Assembly: GCF_019090095.1 (NCBI RefSeq)
Contig: NZ_JAGQFP010000002.1
Span: 372,001 to 436,000 of the forward strand
Length of the DNA stretch: 64,000 bases
Direction of reading: 5' to 3'
Source: Stutzerimonas stutzeri
GTDB taxonomy: Bacteria > Pseudomonadota > Gammaproteobacteria > Pseudomonadales > Pseudomonadaceae
Shown: one piece after another, positions 31,872 to 41,167 of the stretch
Position numbering within the stretch: position 1 is the first letter of the stretch
Layout of the letters: each line of letters begins with the position of its first letter
Program-made: the position numbers and the translations under genes
Notes under the pieces: model-generated
Seen by the model: only the letters and a program-made list of their open reading frames with translations
The model's database searches: none
Told to the model about the DNA's origin: nothing

Positions 31872-32660
31872 TCAGGGCGTCTCCAGCTTCAGCGCAGCAT
31901 CCTGCGCGGCGCGGCCACGAGGGCCGTGAAAGTATTCGCGGATCCAGGGATCGTCGGTGGCGGCGACGGTCTCGAGGGTGTCGACCACCAGCACGCGTTT
32001 CTGCGACAGCACCGCGACACGGTCGCAGATGGTGTAGAGCGTATCCAGGTCATGGGTGACCAGGAACACGCTGAAACCCAGCGCATCGCGCAGGGTCAGG
32101 ATCAGCTGGTCGAAGGCGGCCGCGCCGATCGGGTCGAGGCCGGCAGTCGGCTCGTCGAGAAACAGCACTTCCGGGTCCAGCGCCAGCGCGCGGGCCAGCG
32201 CCGCGCGCTTGACCATCCCGCCGGACAGTTCGTCCGGGTATTTGCAGGCCGCCTCGGGTGGCAGCCCGGCCAGCGCCAATTTCTGTCGTGCCAGGTGTTC
32301 GGCATCCCTGCGCTTGAGCCCGGCGTGCTCGATCAGCGGCAGGGCGACGTTCTCCTGCAGATTCAGCGAGGTGAACAGCGCGCCGCCCTGGAACAGCACG
32401 CCGAAGCGACGCTCGACTTCCGAGCGCCGCTGGGTCGAGAGCTTCAGCAGGTTTTCGCCAAACACCTTGACGCTGCCGGCGTTGGGCCGCCGCAGGCCGA
32501 CGATGCTGCGCAGGAGCACCGACTTGCCGGTGCCGGAGCCACCGACCACGCCGAGGATCTCGCCGCGGCGGATGTCCAGGTCCAGATTGACGTGCACCGC
32601 CTGCTTGCCGAAACGGTTGACCAGGCCACGGACCTGGATCACGGGATCGTCTGCGTTCAC
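31872..32660 (-). CDS. MlaF-like ABC ATPase
   Basis: A 262-residue ATPase with Walker A GGSGTGKSVLLRS near residue 40, signature LSGGMVKRAALARAL near 142, Walker B VLFLDEPTAGLD and VTHDLDT. LSGGMxKR is typical of Mla/Ttg2A-type ATPases. The start is taken as GTG at 32660 because it overlaps the permease stop (GTGA) and the family sequence begins there; the longer frame reads back into the permease gene. Confidence 0.88.
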   Translation of the reverse strand: MNADDPVIQVRGLVNRFGKQAVHVNLDLDIRRGEILGVVGGSGTGKSVLLRSIVGLRRPNAGSVKVFGENLLKLSTQRRSEVERRFGVLFQGGALFTSLNLQENVALPLIEHAGLKRRDAEHLARQKLALAGLPPEAACKYPDELSGGMVKRAALARALALDPEVLFLDEPTAGLDPIGAAAFDQLILTLRDALGFSVFLVTHDLDTLYTICDRVAVLSQKRVLVVDTLETVAATDDPWIREYFHGPRGRAAQDAALKLETP

Positions 32661-33808
32661 CAGCCCATCTCCATGAAGAACAGCGCGGCCACCGCGTCGA
32701 GCAGGATCACCATGAAGATCGACTGCACCACGCTGGAGGTGGTGTGCTCGCCCACCGACTGCGCGCTGCCGCTGGCCTTGAAGCCTTCCAGGCAACCGAT
32801 CACGGCAATCAAGAAGGCAAACACCGGCGCCTTGCCGATGCCCACCAGGAAGTGATTGAGCGGGATGTCGCGCTGCAGGATGGTGAAGAACATGGTCGGC
32901 GAGATATCCAGCGCCAGCGAGCAGACCACCAGCCCACCGACGATGCCGCTGAGGATGCCGATGAAGGTCAGGATCGGCAGGGTGATCAGCATCGCCAGCA
33001 CCCGCGGCAGCACCAGCAGCTCGATCGGGCTCAGGCCCAGGGTGCGGATGGCGTCGATCTCTTCGTTGGACTTCATCGCGCCGATCTGCGCGGCGAAGGC
33101 GCTGGCGGTGCGCCCGGCGAGCAGAATGGCGGCCAGCAATACGCCGAATTCGCGCAGGAAGGAAAAGGCGACCAGATTGACGGTGTAGATGGTCGCGCCG
33201 AAGTCGGCCAGCACCGTGGCGCCGAGGAAGGCCACCACCGCACCGACCAGAAAGGTCAGCAGGGCGACGATGGGGATGGCATCCAGGCCGGTCTGCTCGA
33301 TATGCGCGACCAGTGCGGTGATGCGCCAGCGCCGAGGGTTGGGCAGCACCGTGAACAGCGTCTGCAGCGTCAGGCCGATGAAGCCGAGCAAGGTGCGTTG
33401 CTGATTCCAGACGCCGGAGACGGTGCGGCCGATATGTGCCAGGACGTCGGCCAGGCCATTGGTCTCGGGCGCCTGTTCGGCTTCAGGCTGGTCCAGCGCG
33501 TGGGCGACGGTACGCAGCAGGGCCTGGCGCTCGCTGGCCAGTTGCGGCGCCCATTCGTCGAGCCGGGCGACCCGCGCCGGCCCGATCAGCTCGACCAGCA
33601 AGCCGGCCCCGGCGGTGTCCAGCTCGCCGATGGCGCCGAGCTCGACCCGATCGGCGTCGGTCACCTGGCGGCGCGTTCGCTCGACTTCGCGGCGCAGCGT
33701 CGCATAGTGCTGCAACGTCCAGTCGCCTATAACGGTGAGCGTGGCGGCGCCGGCATCCTGGGCGGGTTGTCGCTGCAGACTGCCGGCCAGCGAAGTGGGG
33801 TGCGTCAA
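32657..33808 (-). CDS. MlaE-family permease with N-terminal STAS-like domain
   Basis: A 383-residue protein. The first ~110 residues resemble a STAS fold (LTVIGDWTLQHY, VELGAIGELDTAGAGLLVEL); the rest is the MlaE/YrbE permease with several helices, LREFGVLLAAILLAGRTASAFAAQIGAMKSNEEIDAI being the cytoplasmic loop signature. In the classic Mla system the STAS protein (MlaB) is separate, so here it seems fused. First gene of the operon permease-ATPase-MCE-lipoprotein. Confidence 0.85.
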   Translation of the reverse strand: MTHPTSLAGSLQRQPAQDAGAATLTVIGDWTLQHYATLRREVERTRRQVTDADRVELGAIGELDTAGAGLLVELIGPARVARLDEWAPQLASERQALLRTVAHALDQPEAEQAPETNGLADVLAHIGRTVSGVWNQQRTLLGFIGLTLQTLFTVLPNPRRWRITALVAHIEQTGLDAIPIVALLTFLVGAVVAFLGATVLADFGATIYTVNLVAFSFLREFGVLLAAILLAGRTASAFAAQIGAMKSNEEIDAIRTLGLSPIELLVLPRVLAMLITLPILTFIGILSGIVGGLVVCSLALDISPTMFFTILQRDIPLNHFLVGIGKAPVFAFLIAVIGCLEGFKASGSAQSVGEHTTSSVVQSIFMVILLDAVAALFFMEMGW

Positions 33809-34158
33809 ATTGGTATCCCTGGGTGTAAAAAGGGCATGAGCGGCACAGGCCCTGATCGTCGCGTTATGACTGATGCTATCAGTTCGGACCTCGATGGCGC
33901 GGTTACGTTTAGCCGTTGCGGCGCGCGCGGCGGCAGTTGGTCGGCCAGGCCGGCTGTTTTTCCGCGGCGCGCGAACTATCGCCCGCTTTGGGCCTCCATA
34001 GCGTGCGCATCGAGGATGGGCTCGGCGCGTGCTGCGAAGGTTGCTATCTTACGCCGCCTTTGTCGCAGTCTTCAGCTTGCCCGCGCTTCGGGCCCTGCGA
34101 TCCATCCCGGCTTTCCAATCCCGGCTCTCAACGATTTCAGCGAGGCTATCGCTTGCCT
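33809..34158. other. Divergent gap between the MCE operon and the VanZ-like gene
   Basis: A 350-bp stretch with no supported gene. It must carry the promoter of the MCE operon and of the VanZ-like gene. No clear repeat, RNA or promoter was recognised. Confidence 0.35.
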
Positions 34159-34566
34159 ATGAATTACTTGCGCTTGCTGCCGTTCATCGCGGTCATGGCG
34201 ATCATCATCTTCAGTGGGCTGCGCCCCGAGCCGGTGCCCCAGGTGTTCGATCAGCAGGACAAGCTGCATCACATGCTCGGCTTTGCCGCGCTGATATTCA
34301 CGCTGCGCCTGGCCTTCCCGCAATGGCGCCTGTTCTGGGCGATCGCGGCGAGCCTGAGCGTGGCCTTCCTGATCGAGATGGGGCAGGAATTCCTACCCAA
34401 TCGTGAGCCGTCTTTCGGCGACATGCTGGCCAACACACTGGGCGTGCTGGTGGGCTGGGGCTGCTCGTCGCTGGCGTACCAGTGGTACCTGCGCCGGATC
34501 GGCGTGACCACCGAGCCCGAGGTGCCCGAGGCCACCGAGCACCTCGCCAACCCCGAGCGCCCATGA
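34159..34566 (+). CDS. VanZ-like small membrane protein
   Basis: A 135-residue protein with about four hydrophobic segments (LLPFIAVMAIIIFSGL, MLGFAALIFTLRLAF, LFWAIAASLSVAFLIEMGQ, NTLGVLVGWGCSSLA). The pattern DKLxHxxxFxxL and an E-x-x-Q-x-F-x-x-x-R segment (EMGQEFLPNREPSFGDMLAN) are VanZ-like hallmarks. The ATG at 34159 starts the first helix; the frame is open further upstream. Function unknown. Confidence 0.75.
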   Translation: MNYLRLLPFIAVMAIIIFSGLRPEPVPQVFDQQDKLHHMLGFAALIFTLRLAFPQWRLFWAIAASLSVAFLIEMGQEFLPNREPSFGDMLANTLGVLVGWGCSSLAYQWYLRRIGVTTEPEVPEATEHLANPERP

Positions 34567-34567
34567 G

Positions 34568-35239
34568 CTAAGCCTGGGCGCTCGCCTGGGGGCGTGCGTC
34601 AGCCCTGGCGTGGCGCATCCTGGTGGCCAGGGCGGTGGCCAGCATGGCGATCAGGGCGCCGAATGCCGCCACGGCCATGTCCTTCTGTGGGTCCCAGCGG
34701 TCGTTCTGCGTAGCCAGGAAGGTTCGCCCCAGACCGTCGCCGAGAAATTCCCCGCCGACCCATTCGATCAGTTCGTAGATCGCCGAGGTCGACAGCACGA
34801 TGTCTACCGGCAGCACCAGGCTCCACAGGCCGGGACGTAGCCCAAGCCGAATCAGCACCTCGCGCATCGGATAGGCCAGCAACAGGCCATAGCTGAAATG
34901 AGCCAGGCGATCGTACTGGTTGCGCTCCCAGCCCATCTGATGGTCCAGCGTCTCGCCGGTCAGTGCTTGCCACCAGTCGTTGTACGGCACGTGGGCGTAG
35001 GTGTAGTGCGCGCCCAGCTGGTGAATGCAGAGGTAAAGGAAAATCAGCGTCGCCGCGCTGGGCGAGGGCACGTAGTAGCGATGGCCCAGCAGCAGGGCGG
35101 CGACCAATCCGAAGACCAGCATGTTTTCCAGTAGCCAGTCATGGCGGTCGTAGGGGGCTATCGCCAGCCCGGCCCAGACCAGCAGGAACAGGCCGGCCAG
35201 GCCCAATACATAACGCCGCTGGTAACGCTCCGTCTCCAT
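34568..35239 (-). CDS. DUF2238-type membrane protein (YjdF-like)
   Basis: A 223-residue protein with about six hydrophobic segments. It has the YDRLAHFSYGLLLAYPMREVL block near residue 105 and the ELIEWVGGEFLGDGLGRTFLATQNDRWDPQKDM stretch near 155 (in outline), both of which I recall from the DUF2238/YjdF family. The ATG at 35239 is preferred because AGGAGG lies eight bases upstream. The gene is divergent from the oxidase cluster and convergent with the VanZ-like gene. No role is known. Confidence 0.75.
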   Translation of the reverse strand: METERYQRRYVLGLAGLFLLVWAGLAIAPYDRHDWLLENMLVFGLVAALLLGHRYYVPSPSAATLIFLYLCIHQLGAHYTYAHVPYNDWWQALTGETLDHQMGWERNQYDRLAHFSYGLLLAYPMREVLIRLGLRPGLWSLVLPVDIVLSTSAIYELIEWVGGEFLGDGLGRTFLATQNDRWDPQKDMAVAAFGALIAMLATALATRMRHARADARPQASAQA

Positions 35240-35379
35240 GTCCATCTCCTCCTGATGTTCAGCTCTTGCATAAGACCAGCGCAGCGGTGAGAGGGTCCCG
35301 CAGGCAATGGAATCGATCGGAGAGCCAACTTTTCGCGCCGCTGGCAGGTCACAACCTTGATGTTCCAGCGAGGCGGCTC

Positions 35380-36387
35380 ATGCCAGTCATCCCCAACCCG
35401 CTTTTCGTCCCGGCGTCCGGCGTCAGCCTCGGGCTCGCACTCGTGGTCCTGACGGGCTGTGACGGGCAGCAATCGGCCCTCGCCCCGGCCGGCACGGGCG
35501 CGCAAAGCATCGCCACCCTGTTCTGGTGGATGGCGGGCGGCGCGCTGGCGATCTGGCTGGTGGTGATGGGCATCGCGTTGTACGCCACCCAGGCGCGTCC
35601 GGAGGCGCACAGCCTTCGTGGTGCACGCTGGCTGATCATCGGCGGTGGAATCGTGTTTCCCGTGATCGTTCTGACAGGGCTGCTGATCTACGGGCTGACG
35701 CTGATGCCGAAGTTGAGCTCGTCCGAGAAGGTCGCATTGCGTGTCGAGGTGTCGGGTGAGCAATGGTGGTGGCGGGTGCGTTACCGAACCGAGGCGGGTG
35801 AGGCCGTCGAGCTGGCCAACGAGATTCGCCTGCCGGTGGGCGAGCGGGTGGCCTTCAGCCTGACCAGCCCGGACGTGATCCATTCGTTCTGGATTCCTTC
35901 GCTGGGCGGCAAGGTCGACATGATCCCCGGCCGCACCAACCAGCTGGTCCTGGAGCCGACCAAGACCGGCACCTTCCGCGGCGCCTGCGCCGAGTACTGC
36001 GGCACCGCCCATGCGCTGATGAATTTCGCCGTGGTGGTGATGACCCGGGAGGCCTTCGACCAATGGCTCGCCGAGCAGGCCGAGCCTGCGCAGCAGCCGG
36101 CCGGCGAGCTGCAGCAGGCGGGCCAGCAAGCCTTTCTCGCCAATGGCTGCGGTGCCTGCCATCAGGTGCGCGGTACCGAGGCGGACGGCACGGTCGGGCC
36201 GGACCTGACCCACGTCGGCAGCCGCTTGACCCTGGCCGCCGGCACCCTGCCCGCCGATGTCGAGGCCTTCAAACGCTGGATCGGCCACAGCAGCGCGATC
36301 AAACCCGACGTGAAAATGCCGGCCTTCGGCATGCTGCCCGAGGGGCAGCTGATCGCCATGGCTCACTACCTGAGCGGACTCAAATGA
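35380..36387 (+). CDS. coxB: caa3-type cytochrome c oxidase subunit II with fused cytochrome c
   Basis: A 335-residue subunit. A lipobox-like signal (VVLTGC near residue 24) is followed by two helices, then the CuA domain (SGEQWWWRVRY near 125; CuA ligands in FRGACAEYCGTAHALMNF near 205) and a C-terminal class I cytochrome c domain with one CxxCH (NGCGACHQ near 260) and a distal Met (VKMPAFGM). This fused cytochrome c defines the caa3 type. GAGG lies seven bases before the ATG. It overlaps the next gene by 4 bp. Confidence 0.93.
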   Translation: MPVIPNPLFVPASGVSLGLALVVLTGCDGQQSALAPAGTGAQSIATLFWWMAGGALAIWLVVMGIALYATQARPEAHSLRGARWLIIGGGIVFPVIVLTGLLIYGLTLMPKLSSSEKVALRVEVSGEQWWWRVRYRTEAGEAVELANEIRLPVGERVAFSLTSPDVIHSFWIPSLGGKVDMIPGRTNQLVLEPTKTGTFRGACAEYCGTAHALMNFAVVVMTREAFDQWLAEQAEPAQQPAGELQQAGQQAFLANGCGACHQVRGTEADGTVGPDLTHVGSRLTLAAGTLPADVEAFKRWIGHSSAIKPDVKMPAFGMLPEGQLIAMAHYLSGLK

Positions 36388-38912
36388 GCGAGCCGGTTCC
36401 GTACAACGACGCCCAGGAGGAGGCCCACGCCAAGGCGCAGGCCGAACGCCTGGCGGCGGCCTGGAAGACACCCACCGGCTGGCGTTACTGGTCGGCGGTG
36501 AACAACACCGAGGTGGGCCTCTGGTACACCGGCGTGTCGTTCCTGTTCTTCCTGTTTGCCGGCGTGCTGGCGATGCTGATCCGCGCGCAACTGGCGGTGC
36601 CGGACAACGATCTGCTGTCGGCCGAAACCTACAACCAGGTCTTCACCCTGCACGGCTCGGTGATGATGTTCCTCTTTGGCGTGCCGATTTTCGAAGCCTT
36701 TTCCATCCTGATCCTGCCGCAGATGCTTGGCGCGCGGGACCTGCCCTTTCCGCGGCTGTCGGCCTACGGCTTCTGGTGTTTCATCATCGGCGGCGTGTTC
36801 GTCTGCGGCTCGATCTTTTTCGGCGTTGCGCCGCAGGGCGGCTGGTTCATGTACCCGCCGCTCACCACCACCTACCAGGACGGCCTCGGCGCGGACATCT
36901 GGCTGCTCGGGCTGTCGTTCATCGAGGTGTCGTCGATCGCGGCGGCGGTGGAGCTGATCGTCGGCGTGCTGAAGACCCGGCCGCCGGGCATGCGCATCAA
37001 CCTGATTCCGCTGTATTCCTGGTACATCCTGGTGGTGGCGGGAATGATTCTGTTCGCCTTTCCGCCACTGATTGCGGGGGATCTGTTGTTCGAGCTGGAA
37101 CGTGCCTTCGACTGGCCGTTCTTCGACCACACCCGCGGTGGCGATCCATTGCTCTGGCAGCACCTGTTCTGGATCTTCGGCCACCCCGAGGTCTACATCA
37201 TCTTCCTGCCTGCCGTGGCGCTGGTGGCAACCATCGTGCCCACCGCCGCGGGGCGGCCGATCGTCGGCTACACCTTCATCGTGCTGGCGGCGGTGGGCAC
37301 CGGTTTCATCAGTTTCGGGCTGTGGGTTCACCACATGTTCACCACCGGCATGCCGGATATCTCGCTGGCGTTCTTCTCGGCCGCCTCCGAGGCTGTGGCG
37401 ATTCCCACCGGGGTGCAGATCTTCTGCTTCCTGGCGACGGCGCTGGCCGGGCGCTTCGTCAAATCGGTGCCGATGCTGTTCGTCGCCGGCGCGCTGGCGA
37501 TTTTCGTCCTCGGTGGGCTGACCGGGGTGATGGTGGCGCTGGCGCCGTTCGACTTTCAGGCGCACGACACCTATTTCATCGTCGCGCACCTGCACTACGT
37601 GCTGATCGGCGGCATGCTGTTCCCGGTGATCGCCGGGCTCTATTACTTCTTCCCGCTGGCGCGCAGCAAGACGCTGTCCGACCGCCTCGGCCGCATCGCC
37701 TTCTGGTTGATGTTCATCGGCTTCAACATCGCCTTCCTGCCCATGCACTTCACCGGTCTGCTGGGGATGCCGCGGCGGGTCTACACCTATGCGCCGGATA
37801 TGGGCTTCGATGTGCTCAACATGGTGTCCACGGTCGGCGCTTTCATCCTGGCGGCTGGCGTCGCGGTGCTGGTCTGGGACGTATTACGGCCCAAGGGCAA
37901 ACAACCTTACAGCCAGCGCAATCCGTGGAACGCCGGCACCCTCGAATGGCTGGCGGAAATGCCGGGCGAGGCCTGGGGCGTGCGCTCGATTCCGATCATC
38001 AGGAGCCGCTACCCGCTGTGGGACCAGCCCAACCTGATGCGCGACGTCGATGCCGGTCGCTTCTACCTGCCCGATGCCGAGGAGGGCAAACGCGAGACCC
38101 TGATCAGCAGCATCATCGATGCCGAGCCGATCCAGTGTCTGCGCGTACCGGGCCCGACCTTCCTCAGCCTGTGGGCGGCGATCTTCACCGGCGGCCTGTT
38201 CATCTTCGCCACCTACAGCTGGTACGCCGCGGCGCTGATCAGCGGCGGCCTCGCGCTGATTACCATCCTAATCTGGCTATGGACCGGCACGGCGGTGATT
38301 CCGGAAAAGCCGAAAAAGGACATCGGCCTGGACGTGACGGTGCCGCTCTATGCCTCGGGTGCCAAGTCGGTGGGCTGGTGGGCGATGTTCATCACCATGA
38401 TCGGTGACATGAGCGCCTTCGGCAGCCTGGTGTTCGGCTACTTCTTCTTCTGGACCGTCCATGACGACTTTCCGCCTGCAGGTGCGGCGGGCCCAGGCGT
38501 GTTCTGGCCGCTATTGGGGGTGGGGTTGATAGCCGCGTCCTGGTCGCTGACGTTGCTGGCACGGCGCTGCAATGGACGCGATCAGGCGGCCGGCTTCTAT
38601 GGCTCGCTGGGGCTGGCGGTGATCTGCACCGTCGCGGGGGCCTATTCGATGTGGGCCGGACCGCACTTCAGTGGCCTCGACCCCACCAGTCACGTGTATC
38701 CCGCCACGGTCTGGGTGCTGGTGCTCTGGTGCCTGATACACCTCTCCATCGGTCTGATCATGCAGCTCTACTGCCTGGCGCGCCGCGCGGCCGGCCGGAT
38801 GACGGCGGTACATGACATCGATATCCGCAACGTCGCCCTGTTCTGGCACTTCATGTTCATCACCGTTGGCGTGACCGTGGCCGTCATCGCCGGCTTTCCG
38901 GAGGTGCTATGA
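36384..38912 (+). CDS. Cytochrome c oxidase fused subunits I and III
   Basis: An 842-residue protein joining two normally separate subunits. Residues about 30-570 are subunit I: HGSVMMFLFGVPIFEAF (haem His), WIFGHPEVYIIFLPA (CuB His, cross-link Tyr), VWVHHMFTTG-type HH pair, and the haem pair in AHLHYVLIGG. Residues about 650-842 are subunit III-like, with helices such as WWAMFITMIGDMSAFGSLVFGYFFFW and LFWHFMFITVGVTVAVIAG. It reduces O2 to water with proton pumping at the inner membrane. The first gene overlap is ATGA. Confidence 0.92.
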   Translation: MSEPVPYNDAQEEAHAKAQAERLAAAWKTPTGWRYWSAVNNTEVGLWYTGVSFLFFLFAGVLAMLIRAQLAVPDNDLLSAETYNQVFTLHGSVMMFLFGVPIFEAFSILILPQMLGARDLPFPRLSAYGFWCFIIGGVFVCGSIFFGVAPQGGWFMYPPLTTTYQDGLGADIWLLGLSFIEVSSIAAAVELIVGVLKTRPPGMRINLIPLYSWYILVVAGMILFAFPPLIAGDLLFELERAFDWPFFDHTRGGDPLLWQHLFWIFGHPEVYIIFLPAVALVATIVPTAAGRPIVGYTFIVLAAVGTGFISFGLWVHHMFTTGMPDISLAFFSAASEAVAIPTGVQIFCFLATALAGRFVKSVPMLFVAGALAIFVLGGLTGVMVALAPFDFQAHDTYFIVAHLHYVLIGGMLFPVIAGLYYFFPLARSKTLSDRLGRIAFWLMFIGFNIAFLPMHFTGLLGMPRRVYTYAPDMGFDVLNMVSTVGAFILAAGVAVLVWDVLRPKGKQPYSQRNPWNAGTLEWLAEMPGEAWGVRSIPIIRSRYPLWDQPNLMRDVDAGRFYLPDAEEGKRETLISSIIDAEPIQCLRVPGPTFLSLWAAIFTGGLFIFATYSWYAAALISGGLALITILIWLWTGTAVIPEKPKKDIGLDVTVPLYASGAKSVGWWAMFITMIGDMSAFGSLVFGYFFFWTVHDDFPPAGAAGPGVFWPLLGVGLIAASWSLTLLARRCNGRDQAAGFYGSLGLAVICTVAGAYSMWAGPHFSGLDPTSHVYPATVWVLVLWCLIHLSIGLIMQLYCLARRAAGRMTAVHDIDIRNVALFWHFMFITVGVTVAVIAGFPEVL

Positions 38913-39334
38913 GCGAGAACCTGAGCGAACAGCAACGGCTGGCCGATGAGCAGGCGCCGGAAGCACCGCCCGAGGAGCGCGATTCACTCTGGCTGATCAC
39001 CTTCAGCCCGACCATCTGGGCCGTGCATTTCCTGCTGTCCTACATGGCCGCGTCGGTGTGGTGCGCGAAGGTAGCGGGCCGTGACGGCGAGCTGGGTGAG
39101 ATCCGCATCGCCATCGGTGTGCTGACACTCGTTGCGCTGACCGGCATCGCGCTGACTGGCTGGCGCGGCTGGCGTCATCACTCCTTCGGACACGAGACGG
39201 CACCGCACGACTTCGACACGCCGGGCGACCGCCACCGTTTCCTGGGCTTTTCGACGCTGCTGCTCAGCGGCCTGAGCTTTGTCGCGACGATTTTCGTGGC
39301 GCTGTGCGTGGTGTTCATCAGGAGTTGCGCATGA
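38909..39334 (+). CDS. Small membrane protein of the caa3 oxidase cluster
   Basis: A 141-residue protein with an acidic N-terminal tail and three hydrophobic segments (FSPTIWAVHFLLSYMAASVWC, IAIGVLTLVALTGIALTGW, FSTLLLSGLSFVATIFVALCVVFI). It overlaps the fused oxidase by 4 bp and the CtaG-like gene by 4 bp, so it is surely part of the operon. It could be a subunit IV-like or assembly protein; I do not recognise the family. Confidence 0.8.
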   Translation: MSENLSEQQRLADEQAPEAPPEERDSLWLITFSPTIWAVHFLLSYMAASVWCAKVAGRDGELGEIRIAIGVLTLVALTGIALTGWRGWRHHSFGHETAPHDFDTPGDRHRFLGFSTLLLSGLSFVATIFVALCVVFIRSCA

Positions 39335-39960
39335 TCTGGCGGCCGTTGGCACTCATGCTCGGGCTGGTGACCCTGGGCGCCGTCTGGCTCGGGCCGCTGC
39401 CGGATCTGGCGGACCGCTTGTTCGTCGGCCATATGCTGATGCACGTGATGGTCGTGGCGGTGGCGGCGCCGTTGCTGGCGATCGGTATGGCCGGCGGCCG
39501 GCTCGATGTCTCCAATCGCCTCCCTGTGCTGTTCTCGCCGATCCTGGCCTCGGTGCTCGAGCTGTTCGTGGTCTGGGCCTGGCATATGCCGGCGCTGCAC
39601 CATGCAGCGCGCACCTCGCAATCGGCCGAATGGCTGGAGCAGGGCAGCTACCTGTTGGTCGGCCTGCTGGTATGGCTTGCAGCGTTCGGCGGCGTGCGGC
39701 ATCGACGCGCCTTGGCCGGTATCGCCGGTCTGCTGCTGACCTCGATGCACATGACGCTGTTGGGTGTGCTGCTGGCGATGTCGGGTCGACCCTTGTTCGA
39801 GCACACCGGCTCGGCGCTGTCGGGCATGAGCCCGCTGGAAGATCAGCAGATGGGCGGGGTGATCATGCTGGCCTTTGGCGGCAGTGCCTATCTCCTCGGC
39901 GGGTTGTATCTGCTGTTCGGGCTTTTACAGGACAAGCGCCATGCCGTTTCAGCCAGCTAG
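39331..39960 (+). CDS. ctaG: CtaG-like cytochrome oxidase assembly protein (caa3_CtaG type)
   Basis: A 209-residue membrane protein with about six helices. The VGHMLMHVMVVAVAAPLLAIG motif near residue 31, AWHMPALHHAA near 88 and SMHMTLLGVLLAMSGRPLF near 140 carry conserved His/Met residues, typical of the caa3_CtaG family of copper-delivery or assembly proteins. It is not homologous to Cox11-type CtaG. The ATG at 39331 overlaps the previous stop. Confidence 0.82.
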   Translation: MIWRPLALMLGLVTLGAVWLGPLPDLADRLFVGHMLMHVMVVAVAAPLLAIGMAGGRLDVSNRLPVLFSPILASVLELFVVWAWHMPALHHAARTSQSAEWLEQGSYLLVGLLVWLAAFGGVRHRRALAGIAGLLLTSMHMTLLGVLLAMSGRPLFEHTGSALSGMSPLEDQQMGGVIMLAFGGSAYLLGGLYLLFGLLQDKRHAVSAS

Positions 39961-41164
39961 ACGCATGCTTCGGCGAGGCCTGGCGCGCCTGCGGCGCTGG
40001 CTGTGCTGGCTCACCGGTGGCTCCTGGCGGCGCGTCGTGGCAGCCGTTGCGCTGCTGGCAGCGCTCGCGGGAACGGGCGCGTTCGTGCTGGTTTCCCTGG
40101 GGTTGGTCTCGATCAGTGCCAGCTCGGGTCACTGGAAGGCTACCGGCTGGCTGCTGCACTACGCCATGCGCCGGGCCGTGAGTACCCAGTCGATGGGCAT
40201 CGAGGTGCCACCACTGGATGACCCGGCGCTGGTGCTCAAGGGGGCAGGGCACTATCACACCGGCTGCCTGGCCTGCCATGGCGCGCCAGGCCAGGCGCGC
40301 TCGCTGATCGTCCAGCAGATGACGCCGGAGCCACCGTACCTGCCGCCACGGATCGAACACTGGACGCCGCAGGAGCTGTTCTGGATCGTCAAACATGGCG
40401 TGAAATTTACCGCCATGCCGGCCTGGCCTGCGCAGCAGCGGGACGATGAGGTCTGGGCCATGGTGGCCTTCCTCCGGGCGATGCCGGGCCTGTCACCCGA
40501 GCGCTATCGGCAGCTGGCGCTGGATGGGCGCAGCGGCGACGCCTCCGACCCGTTGCGTTCGCTGCAGGACCCGCTCGGTCCGGTCCTGGCCAACTGCAAC
40601 CGCTGCCATGCCGAAGACGGCGGAGGCCGTGGCGAGGGCGCCTTTCCGCGCTTGGCCGGGCAACGTGAGCCCTATTTGATTGGTGCGCTGCAGGCCTACG
40701 CCCGCGGCGAGCGGCATAGCGGCGTCATGCAGCCGATCGCCTCCGGCCTGGAACCGGCGGTGCTCGAGGCCTTGGCCCGGCATTACGCCGAACTGCCCGC
40801 GGTCAGCCGAACGCAAGCGCCGAGGCCTGCCGCCGATGTGCTCGCCCTGGGCCGGTCGCTGGCCGAGCGTGGCGTACCCGAGCGCGGCATTCCGTCGTGC
40901 CTGCATTGCCATGGTCCGAAGAATGGTTCGCGTAACCCGATGTACCCGAACCTGGCGGGGCAGTACGCCCGCTACCTGAAGTTGCAACTCGAGTTGTTCA
41001 CCGCGGGCAAGCGTGGTGGCACCGAGTACGCCCATATCATGCACAGCGCCGCACAACGGCTCACGCCCGAGCAGATGCAGGCGCTGGCCGACTACTACGC
41101 ATCGTTGCCGGCAGCGCCCTCGCGCGCCGACTCCTCTGCGCAGATCCCTCAACAGCAGAGGTAA
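39941..41164 (+). CDS. Membrane-anchored tri-haem cytochrome c
   Basis: A 407-residue protein with one N-terminal helix (VVAAVALLAALAGTGAFVLVSLGLV) and three CxxCH haem sites: CLACH near residue 107, CNRCH near 223 and CLHCH near 326. It therefore looks like three class I cytochrome c domains, though domain 1 lacks the usual spacing of the other two. It may pass electrons from the cytochrome bc1/c pool to the caa3 oxidase. The ATG at 39941 overlaps ctaG by 20 bp; a later ATG at 39965 is possible. Confidence 0.85.
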   Translation: MPFQPARRMLRRGLARLRRWLCWLTGGSWRRVVAAVALLAALAGTGAFVLVSLGLVSISASSGHWKATGWLLHYAMRRAVSTQSMGIEVPPLDDPALVLKGAGHYHTGCLACHGAPGQARSLIVQQMTPEPPYLPPRIEHWTPQELFWIVKHGVKFTAMPAWPAQQRDDEVWAMVAFLRAMPGLSPERYRQLALDGRSGDASDPLRSLQDPLGPVLANCNRCHAEDGGGRGEGAFPRLAGQREPYLIGALQAYARGERHSGVMQPIASGLEPAVLEALARHYAELPAVSRTQAPRPAADVLALGRSLAERGVPERGIPSCLHCHGPKNGSRNPMYPNLAGQYARYLKLQLELFTAGKRGGTEYAHIMHSAAQRLTPEQMQALADYYASLPAAPSRADSSAQIPQQQR

Positions 41165-41167
41165 CCG

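Noticed and set aside
34963..35379. N-terminal extension of the oxidase subunit II frame
   Set aside because: The frame runs back through the divergent DUF2238 gene; the ATG at 35380 has a good ribosome site and starts the signal sequence.
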